This document shows, piece after piece, positions 9,254-16,083 of a stretch of DNA of 29,802 bases (its first letter is position 1; every line of letters begins with the position of its first letter). The position numbers and the translations under genes were made by a program. The stretch covers positions 1 through 29,802 of the forward strand of contig NZ_LGUR01000266.1 of the NCBI RefSeq assembly GCF_001270495.1, in the 5' to 3' direction. The DNA comes from Streptomyces viridochromogenes. Its GTDB lineage: Bacteria; Actinomycetota; Actinomycetes; Streptomycetales; Streptomycetaceae. Under the pieces are notes generated by a model. The model did no database searches. It saw only the letters and a list, made by a program, of their open reading frames with translations, and was not told where the DNA came from.

Positions 9254-10720
9254 TCAGCCCTTGAACCAGCCGGAGGGGGCGGGGGAGAGGTTCTGGTAGA
9301 TGTGCTTGGCCTCCTGGTACTCCCGCAGCCCGGTGGGGCCGAGCTCGCGCCCGACGCCGGAGCGGCCGAAGCCGCCCCATTCGGCCTGCGGTACGTAGGG
9401 GTGGAAGTCGTTGATCCATACGGTGCCGTGCCGCAGCCGCTGGGCGACACGCTGGGCGCGGCTCGCGTCGGAGGTCCAGACCCCGCCGGCCAGGCCGTAG
9501 CGGGTGTCGTTGGCCAGTTCCACCGCCTCGTCCTCCGTACGGAAGCGCTCGACGGTGACCACGGGACCGAAGACCTCCTCCTGGACGATGCGCATGGACC
9601 GGTCGCAGTCGGCGAAGATCGTCGGCAGCAGGAAGAAGCCGCGGCTCAGGGCGGGGTCGTCGGGGCGGGTGCCGCCGGTGACGAGCCGGGCGCCCTCCGC
9701 CTTGGCCACGGCGATATAGCCCTCGACCTTCTCGCGGTGCTCGGCGGAGCTGAGCGGGCCGCTCTCGGTGCCCTCCGCCAGGCCGTTGCCCAGCCGGATC
9801 GCCCGCGCGCGCTCGGCGTAGGCCTCGACGAACCTGTCGTGCAGGGACTCCTCGACGAGCAACCGCGAACCGGCCGAGCAGACCTGCCCGGAGTGCAGGA
9901 AGGCGGCGTCGAGGGCGTAGTCGACCGCGGCGTCGAAGTCGGCGTCCGCGAAGACGATGTTGGGGTTCTTGCCGCCCAGTTCCAGGGCGATGTTGCGCGG
10001 CCCCTCGGAGGCGCTGGCCATGATGGAACGTCCGGTGTTCAGACCGCCGGTGAAGGACACCAGGTCGACCTCGGGGTGGCTGGTCAGGGCCGCGCCGACG
10101 GTCGCCCCGGAGCCCAGCACGAGGTTGGCGACGCCGGGCGGTGCGCCGGCCTCCTCGATGAGCCGGATCATGGCGATGGTGGTGAGCGGGGTGGTCTCGC
10201 TGGGCTTGAGGACGAAGGTGTTGCCGGCGGCCAGCGCCGGGGCGACCTTCCAGGATGCCTGCAACAGCGGGTAGTTCCAGGGGGCGATGAGCGCGCAGAC
10301 GCCGACCGGTTGGTAGACGACACGGCTGAGGACGTCCGGCCCGACGTCGACGACCCGGCCGCCGTCCTTGCCGGCGAGTTCGGCGAAATAGCGGAAGGCG
10401 TTCGCCACGTCCTCCACGTCGATACGGGCCTCGGTCAGCGTCTTTCCGGTGTCGAGGGTCTCGGTACGGGCGATGTCCTCCTTGTCGCGCAGCAGCAGGT
10501 TCTGGACACGCAGCAGGAGGTCGGCGCGGCGCCGGGAGGGGGCGTACGCCCAGTCCTCCTCGACGAAGGCACGGCGTGCGGCACGCACCGCGCGATCCAC
10601 ATCGGTGGCGTCGGCCTCGTCGACGCCGGTGATGACGGAGGCGTCGTAGGGGTTGACCACCTCTCGCCGTCCGCCCGCCGCCGCCTGTGTCCACTCGCCG
10701 TCGATGTACAGCTCACCCAC
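9254..10720 (-). CDS. Aldehyde dehydrogenase, betaine-aldehyde-dehydrogenase-like
   Basis: This is an NAD(P)-dependent aldehyde dehydrogenase of 488 residues, full length. Visible landmarks in order are ALIAPWNYPLL with the transition-state Asn149, KPSETTPLT at the cofactor site, FTGGLNTGRSI, LELGGKNPNIV with general-base Glu247, GQVCSAGSR with nucleophile Cys281, EEVFGPVV, and NDFHPYVPQAEWGGFGRSGVGRE near the C-terminus. The substrate-side residues and the C-terminal tail (APSGWFKG) resemble actinobacterial betaine aldehyde dehydrogenases. The GTG at 10720 is supported by AAGGAGG 7 bases upstream. It is the first gene of a three-gene operon with the GMC oxidoreductase and the permease, consistent with oxidation of an alcohol to an acid in two steps. 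Substrate specificity is inferred. Confidence 0.92.
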   Translation of the reverse strand: MGELYIDGEWTQAAAGGRREVVNPYDASVITGVDEADATDVDRAVRAARRAFVEEDWAYAPSRRRADLLLRVQNLLLRDKEDIARTETLDTGKTLTEARIDVEDVANAFRYFAELAGKDGGRVVDVGPDVLSRVVYQPVGVCALIAPWNYPLLQASWKVAPALAAGNTFVLKPSETTPLTTIAMIRLIEEAGAPPGVANLVLGSGATVGAALTSHPEVDLVSFTGGLNTGRSIMASASEGPRNIALELGGKNPNIVFADADFDAAVDYALDAAFLHSGQVCSAGSRLLVEESLHDRFVEAYAERARAIRLGNGLAEGTESGPLSSAEHREKVEGYIAVAKAEGARLVTGGTRPDDPALSRGFFLLPTIFADCDRSMRIVQEEVFGPVVTVERFRTEDEAVELANDTRYGLAGGVWTSDASRAQRVAQRLRHGTVWINDFHPYVPQAEWGGFGRSGVGRELGPTGLREYQEAKHIYQNLSPAPSGWFKG

Positions 10721-11051
10721 CGCGGGGCCTCCTTCGCATCCGGCCGGTGCCGATCGGCTCGACGGTCAGCAACATGGCCCATCGGACGCCCGGCGGCCAC
10801 GGGACGCACCGCCGCGAGCACGTCGGAACGGCGCAGAGGACCCGGGTGGGCTAGGGGCTCCCGTCGTCGGGGGGAGACGCCGGTACGAGCGGGTGCGAGA
10901 GGAGGCCGGGCAGCGCTCCCTGTCACGGCACGGGCCGCCACGCCGTAGTCCCGCGGGCCGGGTCCGCCGGAACTGCCGGGAGCGCGCCGCTGCGGAAAAT
11001 GGAAGTACGGCGGGGGATGCTCCCCGGGGCGGGGCCGCGGGAAGGAGCGCC
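10721..11051. other. Divergent intergenic region between aldehyde dehydrogenase and FUSC genes
   Basis: These 331 bases must hold the promoters of the minus-strand oxidation operon and of the plus-strand FUSC gene. I see no convincing -35/-10 pair and no gene. A short inverted repeat CGGGG-N6-CCCCG (11011-11026) lies 15 bases before the FUSC ribosome site AAGGAG and could form a leader hairpin. Confidence 0.5.
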
Positions 11052-13226
11052 ATGGCGGAGCGGCCGTCGTCACCCGACCGCGTCCAGGCCGCGCGTCGCG
11101 CCGCACGGATCAGCCTCGCGGCCGCCGCCGGTTTCTATCCGGCCGTATACGCACTGGATGAGCCCGTTGTCGCGTTGTACGCCTTCTTCACCCCGATCTC
11201 GCTGGGCATCCTGTCCCCGCTGCCCGGCTCGGGCCGGGACCGCGCTCGCGTCGTCCTGCGCGTCCTGCCGGTCGCCGTGGCCCTGACCACGCTCGGCACC
11301 GCGCTCGCCGTGGCCACCGGCCCGGCGGTCGCGGGGATGGTGCTCGTGGGCTTCGTGATGTCCTTCGGCGCGGCCTTCGGCCCGGCACCGGCCGGCGTCG
11401 CCCCCGGCCTGCAGCTGTTCTACATCCTGGCCTGCTTCCCGCCGTATGTGCCGGACACCCTCCCGGAGCGGCTCGCGGGCCTGCTCCTGGGCGGCGCGCT
11501 CATGGTGCTCTGCGAGTTGCTGGTGCTGCCCGCGCCCGCCGAGGTCCCCTACCGCGAGCGGCTCGCCTCGGCGCTGGACGTGGCGGCGCGCGCGGGCAGA
11601 GCCGCGGCGGGCGGCGGCGTGCCGGACCCCGACCGCGTCCGCGAGCTGCGCGCGGCCGGCCAGGTCCTGCGCCTGTCGCGGCTGCCGCCCGCCGTACGAC
11701 CGACCGGCGCGGGCCGCACCGAGCGCGCGCTGGCCCACACCGGCGGTGCGACCCGCCGGCTCCTCGACCAGCTGGCCCGCACCGCGGAGCACGCGCTGCC
11801 CTCACCGGCCCGGGACCACGTGTCGGGATCGCTCCAGGCGGCGATCGCCGCGCAGTGCGCCGCCATGGCGGAGAACCTGCGTGGCCGGCGTCCCGTAGCG
11901 GGATCCGAGGCACTGGAGGAGATGGTCGAGCAGTTCCTCACCGCTCGCACACGGGCGGCGGAGGCCCGTGAACCCCCGTCACCCCACATCCTGCGGCGGC
12001 AGTCGGCCGTCCTCGCGGAGGCGGCCTCGGCCGTGACCGCGCGGGCCGCCCTGTCCGTCGCGCTCGGCGGAAGACGGGTCGTACACGGCTTCCCGGGCGA
12101 TCAGCTCTGGTACGCGGAACCCCCCGCGATCCACCTGTGGTCGCGGCGACTCACCGGGAACCTGACCCTGCGCTCGGTCGCGTTCCAGAACGCGGTGCGC
12201 ACCGGGCTCGGGCTGGGCGTGGCACGCCTCGTCGCCGGTTCGCTGGACCTCGCTCACGGCTTCTGGGTCCTGCTCGCCGTGCTGACGCTCGGACGCACCA
12301 CGGCGGGGGCCACCTGGTCCGCCGTGCGCTTGGCGGTGGTCGGCACGTTCGCGGGGGCGCTGTCGGCAGGAGCCCTGATCCTGTGGGCCGGGGAGACGAC
12401 CGACGTCTACGCGGCGCTGCTGGTCCCGATCATGCTGCTGGCCTTCACCGTGGGACCGGTCGCCGGCCTGGCGTGGGCACAGGGACTGTTCACGCTCGTC
12501 GTCTCCACCGCCTTCGCCCAGCTCGCTCCGGTCACCTGGCGCATCGGGGAGGTCCGCGTGGTGGACGTCCTCACGGGCTCCTGCATCGGCCTGCTGTGCG
12601 GGGTCCTGGCGTGGCCGGCCGGAGCGGCCACCGAGGTCCGGCGGGGCATGGCCGGGCTGCTCCAGGAGGCCGCGCTCCTCATCCCGGCGGCGGTGGCGGC
12701 CACCTTGCCCGCCCCTGCGGCGCCCGCGGCACCGGCGCTCCCGGAACCAGAACCCCCCGAGGCCGGCGAGCGGACCCGGTGGCAAGCACAGCGCCGGTGG
12801 CAAACAGAGCACCGATGGCGGACACGGCACCGGCTGCGGCTCGCCGAGGCGGCATACGCCCAGTACCGCAGCGAACCCGGGACGCATCACGAGACGGCGC
12901 CCGACTGGCCGGCCGCCCTCAACTTCGCGGTGCACACCCTGGTCGGCGCCAACTGGCTGCCACGGATCGCGGCCCGCCACCTCGACGGCGAGGTACCCGC
13001 CGCCGCGGCGACCTGGGCACGTGAGGCGGCCGAGGTGACGGCCACCGCGGCCGTCCGGGCGTCCGGGTTCGCGCCGGGCGGCATCCGGGTGCCACCGGTC
13101 CCCGTGCCGTACGCGATCCACTCCATGCCGGCCGGCCGGCTGCTGCCGGTCCTGACGGACGTCGAGAACTGGCTCGTCACCCTCAGGGCGGACCTGCGAG
13201 CGATAGGCGACGGCACGCCGCCCTGA
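11052..13226 (+). CDS. FUSC-family inner membrane protein
   Basis: This is a predicted membrane protein of 724 residues with the duplicated layout of FUSC (fusaric-acid-resistance/aromatic acid exporter-like) proteins. A first helical membrane bundle spans about residues 15-165 and a soluble middle domain runs to about 370. A second bundle spans about 380-545 (RLTGNLTLRSVAFQNAVRTG, GFWVLLAVLTLGRTTAG, the conserved re-entry after the soluble domain), then a cytoplasmic tail. GHGFWV/TLG-type motifs after the second bundle start are characteristic. The ATG at 11052 has AAGGAG 4-5 bases upstream; a longer open frame upstream lacks such a site. In the tail, an 18-bp tandem repeat encodes three RW-containing hexapeptides. 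Efflux of aromatic or organic acids is the family role, but nothing here identifies the substrate. Confidence 0.83.
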   Translation: MAERPSSPDRVQAARRAARISLAAAAGFYPAVYALDEPVVALYAFFTPISLGILSPLPGSGRDRARVVLRVLPVAVALTTLGTALAVATGPAVAGMVLVGFVMSFGAAFGPAPAGVAPGLQLFYILACFPPYVPDTLPERLAGLLLGGALMVLCELLVLPAPAEVPYRERLASALDVAARAGRAAAGGGVPDPDRVRELRAAGQVLRLSRLPPAVRPTGAGRTERALAHTGGATRRLLDQLARTAEHALPSPARDHVSGSLQAAIAAQCAAMAENLRGRRPVAGSEALEEMVEQFLTARTRAAEAREPPSPHILRRQSAVLAEAASAVTARAALSVALGGRRVVHGFPGDQLWYAEPPAIHLWSRRLTGNLTLRSVAFQNAVRTGLGLGVARLVAGSLDLAHGFWVLLAVLTLGRTTAGATWSAVRLAVVGTFAGALSAGALILWAGETTDVYAALLVPIMLLAFTVGPVAGLAWAQGLFTLVVSTAFAQLAPVTWRIGEVRVVDVLTGSCIGLLCGVLAWPAGAATEVRRGMAGLLQEAALLIPAAVAATLPAPAAPAAPALPEPEPPEAGERTRWQAQRRWQTEHRWRTRHRLRLAEAAYAQYRSEPGTHHETAPDWPAALNFAVHTLVGANWLPRIAARHLDGEVPAAAATWAREAAEVTATAAVRASGFAPGGIRVPPVPVPYAIHSMPAGRLLPVLTDVENWLVTLRADLRAIGDGTPP
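12777..12830 (+). repeat. Three tandem 18-bp units inside the FUSC gene
   Basis: Three imperfect 18-base units (12777-12794, 12795-12812, 12813-12830) of the form CGGTGGCAAACAGAGCAC encode RWQAQR, RWQTEH and RWRTRH; a fourth, decayed unit (RLRLAE) may follow. The unit length keeps the frame, so copy number can change without breaking the gene. The repeat sits in the hydrophilic linker after the second membrane bundle. Confidence 0.75.
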
Positions 13227-13231
13227 GACGC

Positions 13232-13250
13232 GCACCGAGACGTGCGGTGC
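13232..13250. terminator. Hairpin between convergent FUSC and SnoaL-like genes
   Basis: GCACCG-N7-CGGTGC forms a 6-bp stem with a 7-base loop. It lies in the 26 bases between the stops of the convergent genes ending at 13226 and 13253, so it could serve both strands. There is no long T-run, which is usual in high-GC actinobacteria. Confidence 0.5.
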
Positions 13251-13252
13251 TC

Positions 13253-13711
13253 TCACGGGGCGCAGGCCTGGGCGATGGACAGGCTGTTCTCGTAGAGGTG
13301 GTGGCGGGTGATCCGGCCGTCCTCCACGGTGAGATGCAGCGCGAACGGGCCCTCGAAGGTCTTCCCCGTGGCGCGTACCGTTCCGGAGAGGTGCCCCATC
13401 AGCACGGCGTCAGTGCCGTCGACGAGAAACGTGTCGACGGAGGCGCGCGCGTCCTCGGGGACGGTGTGTTCCGTCAACTCCGTGAACTGGGCAGCGCATT
13501 CGGCGGCGGTGGACCGTGGGCGGATCCAGGGGACGACCGGGTTCTCGGCGAGCAGCCAGTCGACCTCCTCGGCGAAGAGCGCGACGAGCCGCTCGGTGTC
13601 GCCGGCCAGCCGGGCGGCGACGAACTCCTGCACGACGGACCGGGTGGCCTCGGCGACGGAACTCGCCGTGCTCGCCGAACTGGCCGTAGACGGAACGGAC
13701 TTGACGGACAT
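13253..13711 (-). CDS. SnoaL-like / NTF2-fold protein
   Basis: This is a small cytoplasmic protein of 152 residues with the cone-shaped alpha+beta NTF2 fold typical of SnoaL-like polyketide cyclases, limonene-epoxide hydrolases and many proteins of unknown activity. The pattern is a first helix (VQEFVAARLAGDTERLVALFAEEVDWLL), a P-rich turn, an AAECAAQFTEL helix, and the strands TFLVDGTDAVLMGHLSGTV, PFALHLTVEDGRITRHHLYENS. The ATG at 13711 has GAGGAGA 5 bases before it, so it is probably translated on its own. The frame is also open upstream and continuous with the truncated lectin gene, giving a possible 509-residue fusion from 14782. No biosynthetic genes surround it, so a cyclase role is not supported. 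Function unknown. Confidence 0.82.
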   Translation of the reverse strand: MSVKSVPSTASSASTASSVAEATRSVVQEFVAARLAGDTERLVALFAEEVDWLLAENPVVPWIRPRSTAAECAAQFTELTEHTVPEDARASVDTFLVDGTDAVLMGHLSGTVRATGKTFEGPFALHLTVEDGRITRHHLYENSLSIAQACAP

Positions 13712-13819
13712 GGCGCTCTCCTCGCGGTCGCGATCGGGCTCCGGCGGTGGTTGCCGGCGGTGTCCCTGATCCTGCCAGGGGAGGGGAGAGCCGTCGATTA
13801 CCTCTGAGTCATGCGGGTA

Positions 13820-14782
13820 CCCGGACGCCTGCGAGACCGCCCACCGGTCGGTGCCGCCGGTGGGGTTCACCGACAGGTTCTCCGCGCCGCGCCAGAAGTT
13901 GTGGGTGGCGTTCTGCGGCGGGAACCAGTCCGCCTCCACGTGCACGGCGCCGTTGAGGGTGACCGAGTCGGGGGACTGGCCCAGGCCCAGGACCTGGGTG
14001 TAGAAGCCGACGTTGACGTCGTTGCTGTACGTGCCCGGCTTGAACATGACCGCGTAGCGCTGCGAGCCGAACTGGTTCGTCTCCTGCTGCCGGAAGATCG
14101 AGTCCAGTCGGCTCTGGATCGTGGCCGAGGGCATCGACGGATCGAAGACGACCACGTTGGGCCCGAGGTCGACGTCCCCCGGAGCGGTGCTCACGGGTGC
14201 GACCCGGAAGCGCTGGGCGGCCGTACCGTTGCAGGTGTACTGCACCAGCTGGACGCTGTCGGCGGTCGAGGCCGACGGGACGTCAAGGCACTTGCCGCTG
14301 TGCCGGTTGACGAAGTGATAGGAGCCACCGCCCTCGTCCACGGCCTGCCACTGCTGGTTGCCACCACCGCCGTACGTCCACAGGTGCACGGCCGCGTTGT
14401 CGGCAGTGGACACGTCGCTCACGTCCACCACCTGCTGGGCGTCGTTGCGGTTGGCGATCCGCACGAAACCGTCGCCGGTCGCTGTGAAACTCCACTGCTG
14501 CGCGGTGCTGTTGTTGCAGGCGTACTGCTGCACCGCCGTGCCGTTGACCGTCCCCGCCGCCCGGGCGTCCAGGCACTTGCCGCTGCCTGCGTTCACCACC
14601 GTGGACCAACCGGTGGGCAGCGCGGCGACGGCCGGTTCGGCGACCGCCTGTGTGGGCTGTACGGCACTGAGGAGCGAGGCGGCCGCCGCGGCGGCGACGA
14701 AGGCCGCGGCCAAGGGACCACGGGTGCGAGCCCGACGTGACCGGTGGCGGCCGCCGATGGCTGGTCGCGGGGTGGGGAGCAT
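13820..14782 (-). pseudogene. Truncated secreted ricin-domain protein, 3' end lost and fused in frame to the SnoaL-like gene
   Basis: The start ATG at 14782 has AGGAGAAGAG directly upstream and is preferred to the GTG at 14854. A Sec signal with a twin-Arg-rich n-region and an Ala-rich core covers about residues 1-48. A ricin-type beta-trefoil lectin domain spans about 57-195, with QQW, QQW and QRF at the three QxW positions and repeated GKCLD. A right-handed beta-helix-like domain then begins (VVFDPSMPSATIQSRLDSI, FKPGTYSNDVNVGFYTQV, GAENLSVNP). In the relatives I recall this domain runs for hundreds more residues. Here the likeness stops near residue 319 (about base 13825). What follows looks like the leader of the next gene, read without a stop to 13253. 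I call it a deletion-truncated gene; it could instead make a secreted fusion. Its promoter looks intact. Confidence 0.7.
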
Positions 14783-14859
14783 CTCTTCTCCTGCGCCGGC
14801 GAAGCGGCATGAGTGGGGGGAGTGGAGGTAGCGGCCCTCGACCTCAGGAGCCACTTATT

Positions 14860-14899
14860 TCACTTCATGATTTAAGAAGTGACGGAAACGCTCTGTCAA
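14860..14899 (-). promoter_or_regulatory. Promoter with inverted-repeat operator upstream of the ricin-domain gene
   Basis: On the minus strand, TTGACA (14899-14894) is followed after 18 bases by TTAAAT (14875-14870), a good -35 with a plausible -10. The -10 lies inside a perfect 7-bp inverted repeat, TCACTTC-N9-GAAGTGA (14860-14882). This placement fits a repressor operator. The region is markedly AT-richer than its surroundings. Confidence 0.6.
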
Positions 14900-14925
14900 G
14901 GTGTTGGTACAGGCCAACTCCCGCC

Positions 14926-16083
14926 CTAGCGGCCTCGCGCGCTCTGCCGCAGCAGATGACCGAACCCGGCAGCCTCCAGCCGCTGGCACAACTGGGCCTT
15001 CTCCACGCCGAGTTCGGCGGCGGTGTCGGCGAGGTGCCAGTCGTGTGCGGCGAGACGGCTGAGCAGGTAGCCCCGGCGGACCTGACTCTCGGACAGCCGG
15101 AAGGTCTTGAGGTAGAGAACCTGCCCCTGCTCGTCGCTGATCGCCTCGCCGATGTGGTTGTCCTGCTTGGGGCGGAACTCCGGCAGGAAGCGGGAGAGCG
15201 TGAAACGGCCCATCCGCCGGACCTGCTGCCAGGTGCTTTCCTGTTCGAGCAGCCCTGCCGCCATGGTGGTGTCGTGGAAGTCGGCCCACTGGGCGGTCTG
15301 CTGCGCGACGGCCGCCCGCAGTTCGGCGAGTGCACGGATGCCGGTGTCGGTGATGCGGGCCCGGAAGTCCGGCACCGGCGGCATCAGGGTCGCGTAGTGG
15401 TGCACCAGGTCGCCGTACAGGTCCTGCACCAGGGTGGGGTGCAGCGTGCGGTAGTCCTCCGGGTGCGGCACGACGAACGCCGCCGCGAGCGCGTCGGCAA
15501 GACAGACCAGCACGCCACACTGACCGGGGTGGATCTCGAAGACACTCAACGCGTCGGCCAGCCCCGGCACCTCGGTGCCCAGAAAGGCCGCCTCGACGCG
15601 TGGGGACAGCCCCTGGCGCAGGGCCTGCCGCGACCACTCCTCCCACGCGATGGAGGGCCCGCCGAAGTGCAGCGAGAGATAGCCCTCCAACGCCAGGTGG
15701 AGCGGCAGGAACCGCAGCCGGTGCTTGGCCTCCTGACGTGCCATACGACGGTGGAAGTGCAGCCGTACGGCCTCCAACGCCTCCCGCTCCGGCTGGGAAC
15801 CGGTCAGCTGTGTGCCGTAGGCGGCCGCAGGGGATCCGTCACCGGTCCACTCCGCGACGAAGCTGTGCGGGATGTAGGAGAAGTAGGTGCCCTTGCGGCC
15901 CAGATCGACCACGCCCGGACCGTTGTGGAGGCGCGGATGCAGACGCAGGTCCTGGACGGGCTCGGGCCGGACGAGCGGCACCAGCCGCACGGCTCCCCAC
16001 ACCTGGGAGGGGCGGGTCCGAAGCCCGGCGAGCAGCCCGGAAGGCTCCGCGGAGGGGGTCGGGCCCCGTTCGTGCGACGTCAT
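14926..16083 (-). CDS. ARPP-2-like protein with C-terminal helix-turn-helix
   Basis: This 385-residue cytoplasmic protein has no signal or membrane segment. The N-terminal half (SQVWGAVRLVPLVRPEPVQDLRLH, YFSYIPHSFVAEWTGDGSPAAAYGTQL) recalls actinobacterial proteins labelled ARPP-2 (ARG and rhodanese-phosphatase-superfamily associated), a family predicted by others to belong to RNA-repair or conflict gene sets. I give this from memory. The C-terminus (RRGYLLSRLAAHDWHLADTAAELGVEKAQLCQRLEAAGFGHLL) is a Fis-type helix-turn-helix like those ending NtrC/RtcR-type regulators. The ATG at 16083 has CGGGAG upstream and overlaps the stop of the TROVE/vWA gene in ATGA, so the two are coupled and probably act together. 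It could be a sensor and regulator or an accessory of the vWA protein. The stop is TAG at 14926. Confidence 0.72.
   Translation of the reverse strand: MTSHERGPTPSAEPSGLLAGLRTRPSQVWGAVRLVPLVRPEPVQDLRLHPRLHNGPGVVDLGRKGTYFSYIPHSFVAEWTGDGSPAAAYGTQLTGSQPEREALEAVRLHFHRRMARQEAKHRLRFLPLHLALEGYLSLHFGGPSIAWEEWSRQALRQGLSPRVEAAFLGTEVPGLADALSVFEIHPGQCGVLVCLADALAAAFVVPHPEDYRTLHPTLVQDLYGDLVHHYATLMPPVPDFRARITDTGIRALAELRAAVAQQTAQWADFHDTTMAAGLLEQESTWQQVRRMGRFTLSRFLPEFRPKQDNHIGEAISDEQGQVLYLKTFRLSESQVRRGYLLSRLAAHDWHLADTAAELGVEKAQLCQRLEAAGFGHLLRQSARGR

Noticed and set aside
8927..10948. Plus-strand open frame of 673 codons opposite the aldehyde dehydrogenase and GMC genes
   Set aside because: Antisense shadow; the minus strand has complete catalytic motifs of two known families and good ribosome sites.
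14855..14925. Y-RNA or tRNA-like gene beside the TROVE/vWA module
   Set aside because: I looked for tRNA-like T-loop and D-loop words near both ends of the module and found none; the AT-rich stretch here is better read as the promoter and operator of the lectin gene.
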